Source: Botryotinia globosa (Eukaryota; Ascomycota; Leotiomycetes; Helotiales; Sclerotiniaceae). From it: a DNA stretch of 64,000 bases. The translations under genes and the position numbers were made by a program. The stretch spans positions 3,224,001 through 3,288,000 of the forward strand of contig RCSZ01000001.1 of NCBI GenBank assembly GCA_014898425.1, read 5' to 3'. This document shows positions 23,010-33,800 of the stretch, in pieces. The notes under the pieces were generated by a model. It did no database searches, was not told the origin of the DNA, and saw only the letters and a list, made by a program, of their open reading frames with translations. The stretch's first letter is position 1, and each line of letters begins with the position of its first letter.

Positions 23010-23959
23010 TCCGAGGGATGAGAGAAATCTAAGGCTCAGATCGAACTCCGAAAACAAGCCTACAGTGGCGATATGATTTCAGCCATATGGTAGGCATTAC
23101 AACCTATCTTCGACTGTTCTATCATATGCTTTAAATGGATACGAAGTCATTGGCCTTGCCAATAGTGTACAGTATAATGATTTATGAAAGGGCTGGTGAA
23201 AAGGAATGAGCGAAAGTCTAGACGGCCTGTTAGCCATTGTACGCAGAGATATTGTATTATATGTCACCAGAGAAGATTGCCTATCACGGGAAGGCAAGGC
23301 TCTGTGAAAGAACTAAGAACCAAGATTTATTGCTAGGAAAAAGCTATGAGTTATGTGCTATTTGCTTTAACACCATTGAAAAGGCTGTCATTACCAATAC
23401 CTGAGCAAATCATCACACAGGATTCGGCCTCGACATGTCTTCATGGAACATTGGCTGAACATAATCCTCGACTTTTGTGGCCTCTTGCTCTTGAGAAGTC
23501 CGAAATGAACTGCTTGTGAATAATACGTAGCTGGGGGTTACAACGCAAGGCTCGCATTATAAGCAAAGCAATATAGTAAATTCCATCCTCACAATCCATG
23601 TCACAAGCAGATTGCGGGGCATATTTCTGAAGCTATTCTGCCGGGCGGTGTGAGACCTGGACAATTATCAAGATAACTATCTGGGACTCAATCCAAACCA
23701 CTTTCTGGTGAACAATTCCATTGAAGGACTTTGCATTTAATATTAACAGTGTTTCAGCATTTTGATCTCTTCAATATGCATGAAACATGTCCATCTGCCC
23801 TCCATATATGAATACTCACTCACAATAAGCACTATCTAATTGGTCGATCACTTCCATGCCGAAAATTGTTCGGTAACTTCCGAGAATCATGCAACTTTAT
23901 ATACTCACATCATTGCAACTCTAATCAACAGCTCTTGAAGCTCGACAGTCGCCCTCGCA
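23010..23959. other. Intergenic region upstream of COX10
   Basis: No gene is recognisable. It contains the 3' flank of the small myristoylated protein gene and the COX10 promoter. Confidence 0.4.
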
Positions 23960-25498
23960 ATGATTGTCCGGTCTCCTATATTTGCTGGTGCTTTAAGGCA
24001 AAATGGATTGGGAAATGTATGCCTTTCATGCTCCCTGCGAACAGAATTGAGAGGAATCCGAAGAGCTGGGAGGAACTTCTCGAATTCAAATGGTAGGAAA
24101 ACAACAATAGTGCAGAGATTGGGGACTGGCTATTTCTTTACAAATAGAGATATTTTCGGGAATGCAGGAAAGGGTGGCATGAGTACTTCTGTGGATGCAC
24201 TCAGCAGGAAAGACGTAGATGGGGCAAAAGAAAGCATCGAGAATGGATCTACGATACCGGTCACTGCAGAATTAGAAAACCTGCCACCCCATCGACGAAG
24301 GCGGCAAAAACAATCACTCGAACAGCAAGGCGATAAAGAATTCCTTCCTGAGAATGCTTCCACCATACATGCCGACCGCGCAAGCACACTTCCACAATCT
24401 TCCATAAAGCGACTATTATCAGTCCTCTTGTCACTCACCAAACCCCGCCTTTCTATGCTCGTCGTTCTTACCGCATGCTCAGCCTATACATTATACCCAG
24501 TACCTTCACTTTTATCCTCGACACTTCTTGAAACACCCAGTTTGAGCCCCCTTACTCTTCTCTTCCTTACGACCGGCACGGCCCTATGCGCCGCCTCCGC
24601 AAATACCCTCAATATGCTTTATGAACCTAAATACGACGCGCAAATGTCACGAACACGAAATAGACCTCTTGTTCGAAAACTCATTTCACCTGGTGGGGCT
24701 TTACTTTTCGCAATTGCAAGTGGAGTTGTTGGGGTAGGAGGTTTATATTATGGGGTCAATCCCACCACTGCATTTCTGGGTGCTTTGAATATTGGGCTAT
24801 ATGCTGGTGTTTATACGCCGTTAAAAAGAGTCACAGTCTTCAATACTTGGGTCGGTGCAATAGTTGGAGGTATTCCTCCATTGATGGGATGGACTGCTGC
24901 GGCTGGACAAACTTCCTCACATCTTTCTTCTTCCTCAACACCTGAATGGCAGGATTTACTACTTGGACCAGATAGTGCGGGAGGTTGGTTACTAGCAGGA
25001 TTGCTATTTGCATGGCAACTTTCGCATTTCATGCCTTTATCCTGGTCTATCCGTGAAGAATACAAAGGCGCCGGATATAGAATGTTATGTTGGGTAAATC
25101 CCGCCATGAATGGTCGCGTGGCTCTTAGATATAGTATCGCATGCATACCCCTATGCATTGGGCTTTGTTATGCGAATGTGACTGAATGGACATTCGCAGC
25201 AGCTAGCATGCCTGTAAATGTATGGTTGGTGCGAGAGGCGTACAGGTTCTGGAAATACGAGGGCCAAAAAGGAAGCGCGAAAAAGCTCTTTTGGGCAAGT
25301 GTTTGGCATTTACCAGTCGTACTTGTCTTGGCAATGGTGGAGAAGAAGGGATTGTGGAGTAGAATTTTGTCGGCGATTTTTGGACAGAGAACAGAGGATG
25401 ATGAGGAGTGGGAATATGTGGACGAGGATGAGCATGAGGAAATACCTGTGCAGAAATTGCCTGTCCCAGTCGTCGCCTCGGCAGAATCGAGTAGATAA
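23960..25498 (+). CDS. COX10: Protoheme IX farnesyltransferase (heme O synthase), mitochondrial
   Basis: Intronless, 512 residues. The enzyme farnesylates heme b to heme O in the mitochondrial inner membrane, the first step to heme A for cytochrome c oxidase. The N-terminal ~60 residues are basic and hydroxylated, as in a mitochondrial presequence. A variable linker with RRRRQKQSLEQQ follows. The UbiA prenyltransferase core starts near 150 (SLTKPRLSMLVVLTACSAYT). It carries the Asp-rich prenyl-diphosphate motif NTLNMLYEPKYDAQMSRTRN followed by RPL, then YTPLKRVTVFNTWVGAIVGG with IPPLMGW. FAWQLSHFMPLSW is the second active-site segment, followed by GYRMLCW. About eight membrane helices are visible. 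The C-terminus is strongly acidic (EDDEEWEYVDEDEHEE). Length and motifs match fungal Cox10. Confidence 0.95.
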   Translation: MIVRSPIFAGALRQNGLGNVCLSCSLRTELRGIRRAGRNFSNSNGRKTTIVQRLGTGYFFTNRDIFGNAGKGGMSTSVDALSRKDVDGAKESIENGSTIPVTAELENLPPHRRRRQKQSLEQQGDKEFLPENASTIHADRASTLPQSSIKRLLSVLLSLTKPRLSMLVVLTACSAYTLYPVPSLLSSTLLETPSLSPLTLLFLTTGTALCAASANTLNMLYEPKYDAQMSRTRNRPLVRKLISPGGALLFAIASGVVGVGGLYYGVNPTTAFLGALNIGLYAGVYTPLKRVTVFNTWVGAIVGGIPPLMGWTAAAGQTSSHLSSSSTPEWQDLLLGPDSAGGWLLAGLLFAWQLSHFMPLSWSIREEYKGAGYRMLCWVNPAMNGRVALRYSIACIPLCIGLCYANVTEWTFAAASMPVNVWLVREAYRFWKYEGQKGSAKKLFWASVWHLPVVLVLAMVEKKGLWSRILSAIFGQRTEDDEEWEYVDEDEHEEIPVQKLPVPVVASAESSR

Positions 25499-26491
25499 AT
25501 CATGCGGAAGAAAGATTTGTATGCTGATAGAGATTCTTTAACCCATCTCTACTTTTGTATTTTGTGTGTACAATATTTTCGCGTTTAGTTTTGTAGATAT
25601 GAACCTACCAGCGGGCGTGCAATGTTAGAAATATCACTAAATTTTTGAGATTGCGTCTCTTAATCGTGAGCTACATGTGTACCCAAACATTTCCTTCCTG
25701 GCATATAGTCCTCCATCTCCTTTTTTTAGCCTGCGAATAACACAATTTTTACCTCTCTAGACTCAAACCTACCTAGCTAGTACTTCTCATCTAGACTTCC
25801 TATCACCGCTTCGTTGTGTTCTTATTTTTCGACACGGGGCGCAAATGTATGACTAGTCCTGGAACCTAATGTCAAAACCTAGCATGTTATATTATGATGG
25901 CAACTGCTAACTAGCATTCAATAAGATGCTGCAGTGCGGTGAATACTGCTTTTCAGCGCAGATATGACTCTTTTCGGAGAGTGGAATCTGACTTCGTTTG
26001 GGGAGATCACAGCGAGTCCTCAAAGGAACCAAAAATAATTTGACTCGATTTTAATCGACAATAATGAGTCTCTTGAAAGAGAAACGGTCATGGAATGACT
26101 GCATGAGCATACTACCCTCCGATACAAAAGTCACTACACCCCCTTCTGTTTAAAGATTCTGACCTTCGTCTACAACCTCCACTTCTCAGCCTCCAATACA
26201 ATCCAAAAATCCCGTTTGCAATCATACACACAGATATCTTCAATCAAATCGAAGTTCCATCACAGAGTGCGTCAATACTTGACGGTTACGGATTACGCTC
26301 TTCTCATCACAATTACATCGACAAGTGTTACAGATTCACAAGATACCTATCTAAGTTGAGATCAATGTCAGCTTCCCATGAAGCCATTTGTCGTACAATT
26401 ATCTAACTTAAATCAGCCAAGTATTCGTGCCGATAGACTTGTCTAATAGCACTTAACGTCTTCCTGTTGGTATCTAATCCGTTCACACAAG
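25499..26491. other. Intergenic region with first copy of a duplicated promoter segment
   Basis: The stretch from about 25955 to 26165 resembles 27445-27660 (shared ATATGACTCTTT..., ACAATGAGTCT, GGAATGACTGCATGAGC against TTAATGACTGTGTGAGC, and ACACAAAAG/TACAAAAG). It is therefore one copy of a segment duplicated together with the small CWC genes. Confidence 0.55.
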
Positions 26492-26851
26492 ATGTGTAAG
26501 ACGGTACTTGTCAAAGCACCGTGCTGGTGTAACGGCAATAATGGCAAGATAGTCACTCTGAGAGAATATCAGGAGGAGTGCGCGAATGTATCAAGTGGAG
26601 GATCGCACGATGAGTATGAGCTAATTTATACGGATTTGAAGATTGTCAAAGTCAAATGCGAAAAATGCCCACATTTAGAGGTCGAGGCCGATAGATTGGA
26701 AACGGAAGTGCGAGAAAGGAAAAGGGCAGAAATTGATAGAGTAGAGGCACAAAAAGTGGCAGAAGAGCAAGCATCCCAAGTAGCAGCGCAAGGAGGATAT
26801 CGAGGAGGATATCAAGGAGGATATCGAGGAGGTTATCAAGGAGGATATTAA
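26492..26851 (+). CDS. Small Cys-containing protein with GGY[RQ] tandem repeat (paralogue of the 27809 gene)
   Basis: 119 residues, single exon, starting MCKTVLVKAPCWCNGNNG. The N-terminal third has Cys2, the CWCNG motif (Cys at 11 and 13), a further Cys near 30 and KCEKC around 57-61. The spacing suggests a small metal-binding or disulfide fold. No signal peptide is present, so it is probably cytosolic. A charged coiled-coil-like helix follows (EVEADRLETEVRERKRAEID), and the C-terminus is GGYRGGYQGGYRGGYQGGY from a GGAGGATAT[CA]GA repeat. The frame stays open beyond TAA 26849-26851 for about 25 further residues with fading repeat pattern (see findings). I know of no function. Its CWC-G start and promoter resemble the gene at 27809, indicating tandem duplication. 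Confidence 0.7.
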   Translation: MCKTVLVKAPCWCNGNNGKIVTLREYQEECANVSSGGSHDEYELIYTDLKIVKVKCEKCPHLEVEADRLETEVRERKRAEIDRVEAQKVAEEQASQVAAQGGYRGGYQGGYRGGYQGGY

Positions 26852-26880
26852 GGAGGCAATCAGGGAAGCTATCAAGAAGC
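26795..26880 (+). repeat. Degenerate 12-bp tandem repeat coding GGY[RQ]
   Basis: Units of GGAGGATATCAA/CGA repeat about five to six times from 26795. The first unit after the stop codon reads GGAGGCAATCAG and the next GGAAGCTATCAA, so the array extends past the stop. Confidence 0.85.
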
Positions 26881-27808
26881 CCATCAAAGTGATCATCGAA
26901 GAGTCCACCGAAGACGCAATCGCTAATTAGTATCCGGTATTAGAGAAGCTACAAAATGTTGAAGCTGGAGTGAGGGTGAGCTCTATTAACTTCTCGTTTT
27001 GTGCAGCTAGATCAGAATTCTGCGTTGGACTTCAACAAAAATTATCGAGATTTTATACTCCGTCCGGTCAGTCCGGATCGTCGAGTAAAAAATGCAAATC
27101 TTTGTTACATATTCATCAGGTCACTTGATGTGCGATGAATTACAGTACGTATGAGTGTAAATTTCGATGTCTCATTACACTTGTAATCGATTTCACTCAT
27201 ATCGATCGTCAGTCCGTAAGAAAGGCGGAGATGTACCTCTACATTACTCTATTTAGTCACACGGAATCGGGTGTCTAGACTTCGATCTAATCATGCTAAA
27301 GTATGTTGTTCCATTCCACCCCATCTGTGCGTCTGATCCACTACGAATCGCAAGTGCCGGATACATCAGAACACACGTTCATACTCTATATAACATCCCC
27401 TGTTCTATATAACGAACTCCTATCATTCAGCAGCTGAATTACTCTTCGACTTATATGACTCTTTGGGTAGAGAGAAGTCATTGACTTGAAGACAGAGAGT
27501 TGACTCCCTTTTGAATAAATTACAATGAGTCTTGGAGATTTCCAAGTGAACCCAAAAGGACAGAATCGTAGTGACTTTTCCCTCATAATTCTTAATGACT
27601 GTGTGAGCCTAGTATCCTCAACACAAAAGCCTTCCGTTTCCTCTTGTGGAAGTATCTGACTCTCGATCTAATCCTCAAAACACCCGTCTACCCTGAAACC
27701 TCACTCGAAGTATCTCCGCACGAATATCAACCACCAAGAAACCAACCTTACCTACCCCCCCCCCCCCCCCCCCCCAAGTTTCAAATCCTTCCTCACTCTC
27801 TTCCAAGA
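26852..27808. other. Region between the two CWC genes, with second copy of the duplicated promoter and a C21 homopolymer
   Basis: About 27445-27660 is a diverged copy of 25955-26165. A run of 21 C (27755-27775) lies 34 bp before the next start codon, in the probable 5' leader. Confidence 0.55.
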
Positions 27809-28036
27809 ATGTGTACTCGGTATCAATACAAAGGACGTTGCTGGTGCGACGGAAGAACCAGCGAAGTTAGGATCGTCGAATCAATAAATCAACATTGCCC
27901 TCAGAAGCCTCCAAGAGGCCGGTGTCCAAATTTTAAGCAGAAAACTTTTGAAAACGAGAAATGTTATAGGTGTATCCAGGCAGCGGCAGTAGCTGAAGCA
28001 GCTCGAATTCTTTGTGGCATGCGGAATGGAAGATGA
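27809..28036 (+). CDS. Small Cys-rich protein (paralogue of the 26492 gene)
   Basis: 75 residues, single exon; the frame is open further upstream, but the ATG at 27809 aligns with its paralogue. It begins MCTRYQYKGRCWCDG, matching MC...CWCNG of the upstream gene, and has further Cys at about 30, 39, 52, 55 and 68 (HCPQKPPRGRCPN, EKCYRCIQ). The C-x-x-C and C-W-C pairs suggest a zinc-ribbon-like or disulfide-stabilised mini-domain. There is no signal peptide. The C-terminal helix is Ala-rich (AAAVAEAARI). The GGY repeat of the paralogue is absent. Function unknown; the pairing supports a real coding sequence despite its size. Confidence 0.65.
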   Translation: MCTRYQYKGRCWCDGRTSEVRIVESINQHCPQKPPRGRCPNFKQKTFENEKCYRCIQAAAVAEAARILCGMRNGR

Positions 28037-28424
28037 TGAATAGAAGTTGACGGGAAGATGGAGGCAGGGAAAGCTTGGCTATTATCGCTTTTGTTATGTT
28101 ATGCGTTGGACTTCCGTTGAAGAGTTTAGATGTTTCATGCTCAGCTCAATCCCTCTGAACGTTGAGTCAATATAAATTCAACCCTTTTATACAACTTGAC
28201 TATCTTAAAACGAACATCAAAAGGCAAGTGAACATTGGCTTCTCCTCATTTTGTTATTCTGTAAATACGTCTCGTGATGAATTCATCTCTTCTGTACTCA
28301 CAAAGTATAACGTTGATATTGAAAGCTATGCGAGACTTCTCGGTGAGTAACTCATCGTTACTTCATTTCAATTGTGCGTACTGTGATGTTGAGGAGTTCC
28401 GAATCGGAGATTGAAAGGAGAAGG

Positions 28425-28474
<50 letters not shown>

Positions 28475-29347
28475 AAAAATATACCACGTACTCTGGAAAT
28501 CACCATATCGAGATTATTAAGAATGGATTCTGCCCAGCTATTTGAAGGCCTCAAGTCATACTTGTGACTGACTCTTCAAAAGTCTCCCTTCACATTGATT
28601 ATTTCATACAAATGAATCGTCCATACAAGACAATTCTCACTGTCAGAGTGTTCCCCAAGGTACATTTGGAGACCAGAACCATATTCAATGAATTCCGCAG
28701 GTCAAGAAGGATCATCGCCGAGGCAGGTTCAGCCTGTCTCTCACAAAAATCATAATGAATCGACTAGCAGAAACGAAAAGACAAAAGCAAAATTATGGAA
28801 TGTCAATCGTATATTCATATATTCATCTCTCCTATGTACTTGCTTAATTATCTATCCATCCTATAGGATCTAAATTGTAACCACAAAGACAAATACTGAT
28901 ATGAATATCATCCTCCCATATATCATAGCTCATCTGCATTTATGTACTCATAAACCATCGCACTTTTCAGTCATTTGGCTGATTCCTTGCCACCCATTAT
29001 CTACAACCATCGTTGAATTATTCCAAATGCATCGAAACCCGCACTACTCTTCGCCCGAAAATTTGCTTCAGATCTCTTTGAATCGACTAACAATGCAAAG
29101 CTGATTGAGATTCGAAACATCAAAACCCGTTGCCCAGAAATTTCCGTACGAGATCGACGGACCTGTTCAACTAACATCCGCGCAAATTCAAACATCTCCA
29201 CCTAGGAAAACGAAAGAGGATCGACCAAAACTTTTGGATAAAGATACAGGCGCGAAGAAAAGACGAAAGCATACTTCCTTGTACGCTTGAGGAAGAACTT
29301 TCAGCTCCCACCGACACTGGAACAACTGCCATCATTACTATCATCGC
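28037..29347. other. Intergenic region with microsatellite
   Basis: A (TA)n tract followed by (TG)n lies at about 28429-28474. ORFs of about 60 codons (28564, 29105) have no recognisable family; the one at 29105-29290 encodes a Lys/Arg-rich C-terminus but lacks support. Confidence 0.45.
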
Positions 29348-30825
29348 TTAGATACGTCTCATCAATCCCTTCTTTCCCTTCATCTCTCTTCTGGACTTGG
29401 CCTTCTTCTGTCCATCTCTCTTGACATAGATGACCTCGTTGTTAGGGTCGACTTCCTCACCACCGAACTCACTTCCTGGTCCGAAATCAGGCTCGCCTCC
29501 CAAGCTACCGAAGATATCTCCGATGTAGTTGGTAGGAGTTACACCTTCAGCGAAAGTTGAGTTCCAGCCATCAAGAAGTCCCTTGATAACTTCAGTGCCA
29601 GCGAGATAGATATTCTCAACAGCTGGTTCAAAAGCACCTTGGTTGGAGTACAAGAGGTTGAACTCGACAGAGGCACCTGGGTATGGACGATCGAAATCAG
29701 AGGCTGTACGCATAATGATAATACGGGAGAAATCGACGATCTTGAAGAGAGCCGCACGCAAAAGAGCGGAAAGGGTGGCGTTATCTTCTTGGGCGGTCAT
29801 GCAGTAAACTCCCGAGCCGTTGGTGAGCAATGTTGTGGTGTTTTCGAATGCTTCTCCGAGGAGTGTACCAGAGTAGTATACATCGGAAGTTGCGGTATCA
29901 CACGTGATGACAGTAGGAGCGTGGGTTGCTGCTAGATATTTGTTGACAGCTGCGGAGGAGTTGTCGGTTGCGTACAATGCACGGTAAGCGATGGACACGG
30001 ATGAATCGTTCAAAGATGCCTTCTTTGCGAATCCTACGGCCAAATCACGGAGTGGTTCGTTGACTTCGAACACCTCGGTTCCGTAGATGTTACCAGGGTA
30101 TTGATCTGGAGCATATGAACCTTGGGGGAAATATCCGGTGGTGAAGTTATCAGGCTTTTCTCTTGCGTCGAATTCATATTGAAGAGCAACTTGGATAGTG
30201 TATTTTGAAAATGCGACATCACCAATGCTACCGTGCTTTGGGTTGATACCAGCAATTCCACCAACAAGGAAATAAGTCGAAGAGAGATCGAAAGCGGGGG
30301 AGAGAGTCAAAGCGGTGATGGTTGAAGCTGCGTTGATTTCAGATTCACCAGTGGTGAGTTGACACACGGATCCATCGGCAAGACAATGGGCTTGTGGGAA
30401 GATAGGGGAGAATCCGGGCACGGTGATGTTTTTCGCGAGGAGATTTCCGATTGAGCCTGGGGTGAAGGAGTTCTCATACCAAATATCTGCTTCGGGGGAG
30501 AACTAAAAACAGGTCAGATGATGTCTAAATTGAACATAATTGTCGTATCTTTATGGACAAGAGCAACACGGAAAACGTTGAATTGGGGACCGGCAAGATG
30601 ACGCAAGGAGATACATACCATAGAAATGATGAAAACCTTAGGTTTGACCACACTAGCTGTCGAATTGGTGATATCCAACTTAACATCCAAACCATCAGCC
30701 TGAACACTGAAATGGATATCCTTCTCGTCTAATTTAGTTTTTGGAAGCCCATATGGTTTAGTGGTTGCAGCAGCAGCCACAGATCCTACACCAGCCAAAA
30801 GGCTAAGAAGAGCAGAAGTACGCAT
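29348..30825 (-). CDS. Purine nucleoside permease family protein (NUP), secreted/surface
   Basis: Two exons, 30825-30619 and 30502-29348, with a 116-bp intron; 453 residues. Residues 1 to about 19 are a signal peptide (MRTSALLSLLAGVGSVAAAA). The NUP family core follows: VVKPKVFIISMFSPEADIW, WYENSFTPGSIGNLLAKNI, VPGFSPIFPQAHCLADGSVC, TTGESEINAASTITALTLSP, YFLVGGIAGINPKHGSIGDV, ALQYEFDAREKP and RTASDFDRPYPG. The family was named from a yeast purine nucleoside permease. Its fold resembles nucleoside phosphorylases, and it lacks membrane helices, so a surface nucleoside-binding or cleaving role is possible. The C-terminal tail is Lys/Arg-rich (KKAKSRREMKGKKGLMRR) after an acidic Gly stretch, unusual for a secreted protein. 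Confidence 0.9.
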
Positions 30826-32169
30826 GTTGTCGAGAGGGGATATGATCTATCGGGGGACTTAAGGAGGTTCTGCGGGGAGTAGCGGGGATGGGTAGGAGAG
30901 AGAAGCACAAGAGAGAAGATCTTGGAATAAGAAGACTTGGTGGTCTATCTATTGCTCGAGAGGAGGAAGGAAGAGCGTAAGGGAAGCTTAGAAGAGGTAA
31001 AGAAAGAAGAAAGAGAAACATATCACATTCGAGGTTCTGGAAGCTTAATATATTCCGTGGTACCTGCAGTGAATAGTCAATCCAAGCAAAGAATGCATTG
31101 TAATTTGTAAATGACCCATATCCCCACAAATCTCCTCGAAAACATGTTAATCACACGCTTCGGATATTCACGCATCTGTTCCTGGTTTTGAGGCTTTATC
31201 CAATAAACTCTCTCATTCCGTTGAGAATACTTGACCGATTTGACGGGGGAGCTGATCTTTGATCTTCCTTGCAGATACTAGAGAGGGGAGCTGGATTAGT
31301 CTAGCTCGTTGGATAAATATGGATATTGGTATGGACATGGAGTACCAAGATTATCCCACAACACACCCAAACGATATCAAAAGATAGCAAATAATAATGA
31401 TATTGTACTGTAAATCAAGTAAATCTGCCTCGCTACGCTAATCCTCTTTCCAAATATGAATCAATCCAACTCCGATATCGTTACCAGGATTCAGAGTATT
31501 AAGAAAAACAGAATTCAAGCCTTATCGCAATGCATGCAAACCCGTCGCTAAGACCCACGGAGTCCAGCCTGTAGGTTGTATGTAACCATAATGTATGCAA
31601 ATAAGCCTTGGAATTTTCTTGGGAATCGCACCGTCATCATCCAATTCAACACAAATATCTTCAATGTCTATTCTCCTCGTTACATATACGGGATATTCTC
31701 CGTAGGAACTCGCCAACTGAAGTCTTGGCGTGATACCAGACCGATTGATAAATCTGGGGGTGATTGTTGTTGTACGAATAGCCAATACAAACAGGCAGAA
31801 ACCACTGTCATTTTCATCTTGTCAATATGATTGACACGGTATCTATCGAATATCTATCGATAAGAAAATTCCCGCCAAGTTCGATGACAAAAGTGGACGT
31901 TACTCGTAACTCATTGCCGCATCTAATTAACCAGCTAAACTTCGGCTTACTAGTCTTTTAGTATATTTCTTGTTCCTAGATCCATGGATACGGGAACTAA
32001 CATATCATTTCCTCTTATAGAATAGAACAGTTGAAGAAGAAGAAGAAATTTGTACAACTCAAATATTGAAGTCTCATTGAGTCACTGTGCAGTATGTGAT
32101 GTAAACAAGTGACAACCGTAAACAATCGATATTCTCGGCTCCCTTACTTCAGTCTTCAATCATCTAATC
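30826..32169. other. Intergenic region upstream of the NUP gene
   Basis: NUP promoter with long CT-rich runs on the minus strand (about 30890-31020). Otherwise no gene is recognisable. Confidence 0.4.
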
Positions 32170-33800
32170 CATACATATTATCAATCAATCGATAACCCCA
32201 TCCTATCACCATCTTGGCGAAATCCTCAGATCAATTCGTAGCAGCATAAACAATCTTGAACCCGCTCGCAGGATAATCCTCGGTGAGCTCCGCAAGTCCC
32301 CGTTCAACTCATCCAAACAGCGCCGCAAAAGATAAGCTCAATTGCATCCCCCCATGTCATCATCCACACCTCCACCTGAAGAACTCATTCTCAGTTATGA
32401 ACCCAGTATACGTCTTCCACCTTCCTTTTTAGTACTAGACGTCACCGACGACGTTGAATTCATCCGATTCCGAACCATGTTTCTATCCTGGAGTTTTTGT
32501 ACGAACCTGGAAGTACTTACTACTTCTACCAGTTACGAACAATGGGAGTGGGAGAGAGAGATTGGCTTTCTGCTCCAATTATGATTCGCTAGTGGTGCTT
32601 TGCTCTCGATTTCTCGACATCCTTCTCGGATTCCAGTCTACATTGAGGCTCATGCCAAGTGCACGGGAAAATAGTCTAATGCTCGTGATAAGAAAGTTCA
32701 ACCAAGACGTATGAGTCTGACAGATCCTGTAATGATTTTTGGGAAAAAAGTACAGTACCAGATCTAAACGATCGAAAATTCCTCGTGGTATCCGATTGAG
32801 ACATTGAGACATTGAATTGAATGGAATGCCTATTCCTTCCCGAGACCAATCAATCAATATCAATAAATTATTAATATGGATTCGATTTGTATACAGTATC
32901 ACATTGGAAAAAGTAAAATCTGTTCCATGGAAAATCAATCACACATACAGTCATAACAAATTTCTTCTGTTCCCTTGAATTCAATAAATTACGATCATGA
33001 TGGCGAAAAAGCAACAATTCATCACGAGCTTGACAACCTTCAATTATTGTGATTTCTCCCAATTGTTCTTCCTCTGACGCTAATCATCAATCATATCAAG
33101 ATTCTTTGAGATGTCTCAAAATTCATGATCAAATCTAGTTCTCCGTGCCCGGCACCTTCCTAGTTTCCCAGTCAACCCACAGGCGGAATTCATCGGTACA
33201 AACCGACAAGAAGTGGAGACTTATGTGCCGAGGAGGCGCGTAGATTCTCTTATCACGCCTCGCAACACCATTATCGCGATATCTGGCGATGGAATCATGA
33301 TAATGTCATGAAAACGCTGGGTGAGGACGATATGATTGTAACTGTAAAGGCGGGGTTTTCGGGTTTCGGTACGTTTCTGAATGAAGTACGTATCTACCTA
33401 ATCCCCTCACCGTCGAGTTTGACGACTAGACATCGTGCCGAGGCGAAGTGAGTGTAAATTTAGGTACTGAATCATGGGAGAAGAGATTGTTAGTTCAGTT
33501 GAGACTTAACTCACTCTAGGGGATTGTCTCACGATTGATCGTGGGTCACCGCAGGCTTCTGCGAAAACCTTGATGGTACCTCCTTCAGGCATTCTGCGAT
33601 TCCAAAACACCAGTTGGAGTTAGGAATATCTCTTCTCATCCAGAGATGTTTTGGGATCATGATATCCGACAGATGGCAGTACGTCTATCTATATCCACTG
33701 GGATTGACCTGTGTGAGAGGAGGACGAAGTCCCTGCAATGATTCGTGCCCATCACTTTATCACGCCATCCTCATCGCATGCACTTCAAGCACATGAAACG
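32170..33800 (+). pseudogene. Unidentified coding remnants (degenerate gene or genes)
   Basis: Several protein-like stretches occur on the plus strand in shifting frames with intervening stops. About 32215-32330 reads LGEILRSIRSSINNLEPARR and continues IILGELRKSPFNSSKQRR. About 32342-32510 reads ILSYEPSIRLPPSFLVLDVT and then DDVEFIRFRTMF. About 33180-33395 reads RSGDLCAEEARRFSYHASQH, then HYRDIWRWNHDNVMKTLGED and DMIVTVKAGFSGFGTFLNE. About 33574-33700 reads WYLLQAFCDSKTPVGVRNIS and SHPEMFWDHDIRQMA. No continuous model with introns could be built and I recognise no family. The pieces may belong to one or more than one gene. Confidence 0.4.

Noticed and set aside
23960..25498. Possible intron in the long N-terminal region of COX10
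   Set aside because: The frame is open throughout and the variable linker is usual for fungal Cox10; no strong donor/acceptor pair is needed.
28429..28474. TA/TG microsatellite considered as part of a transposon end
   Set aside because: Simple dinucleotide tract without flanking inverted repeats.
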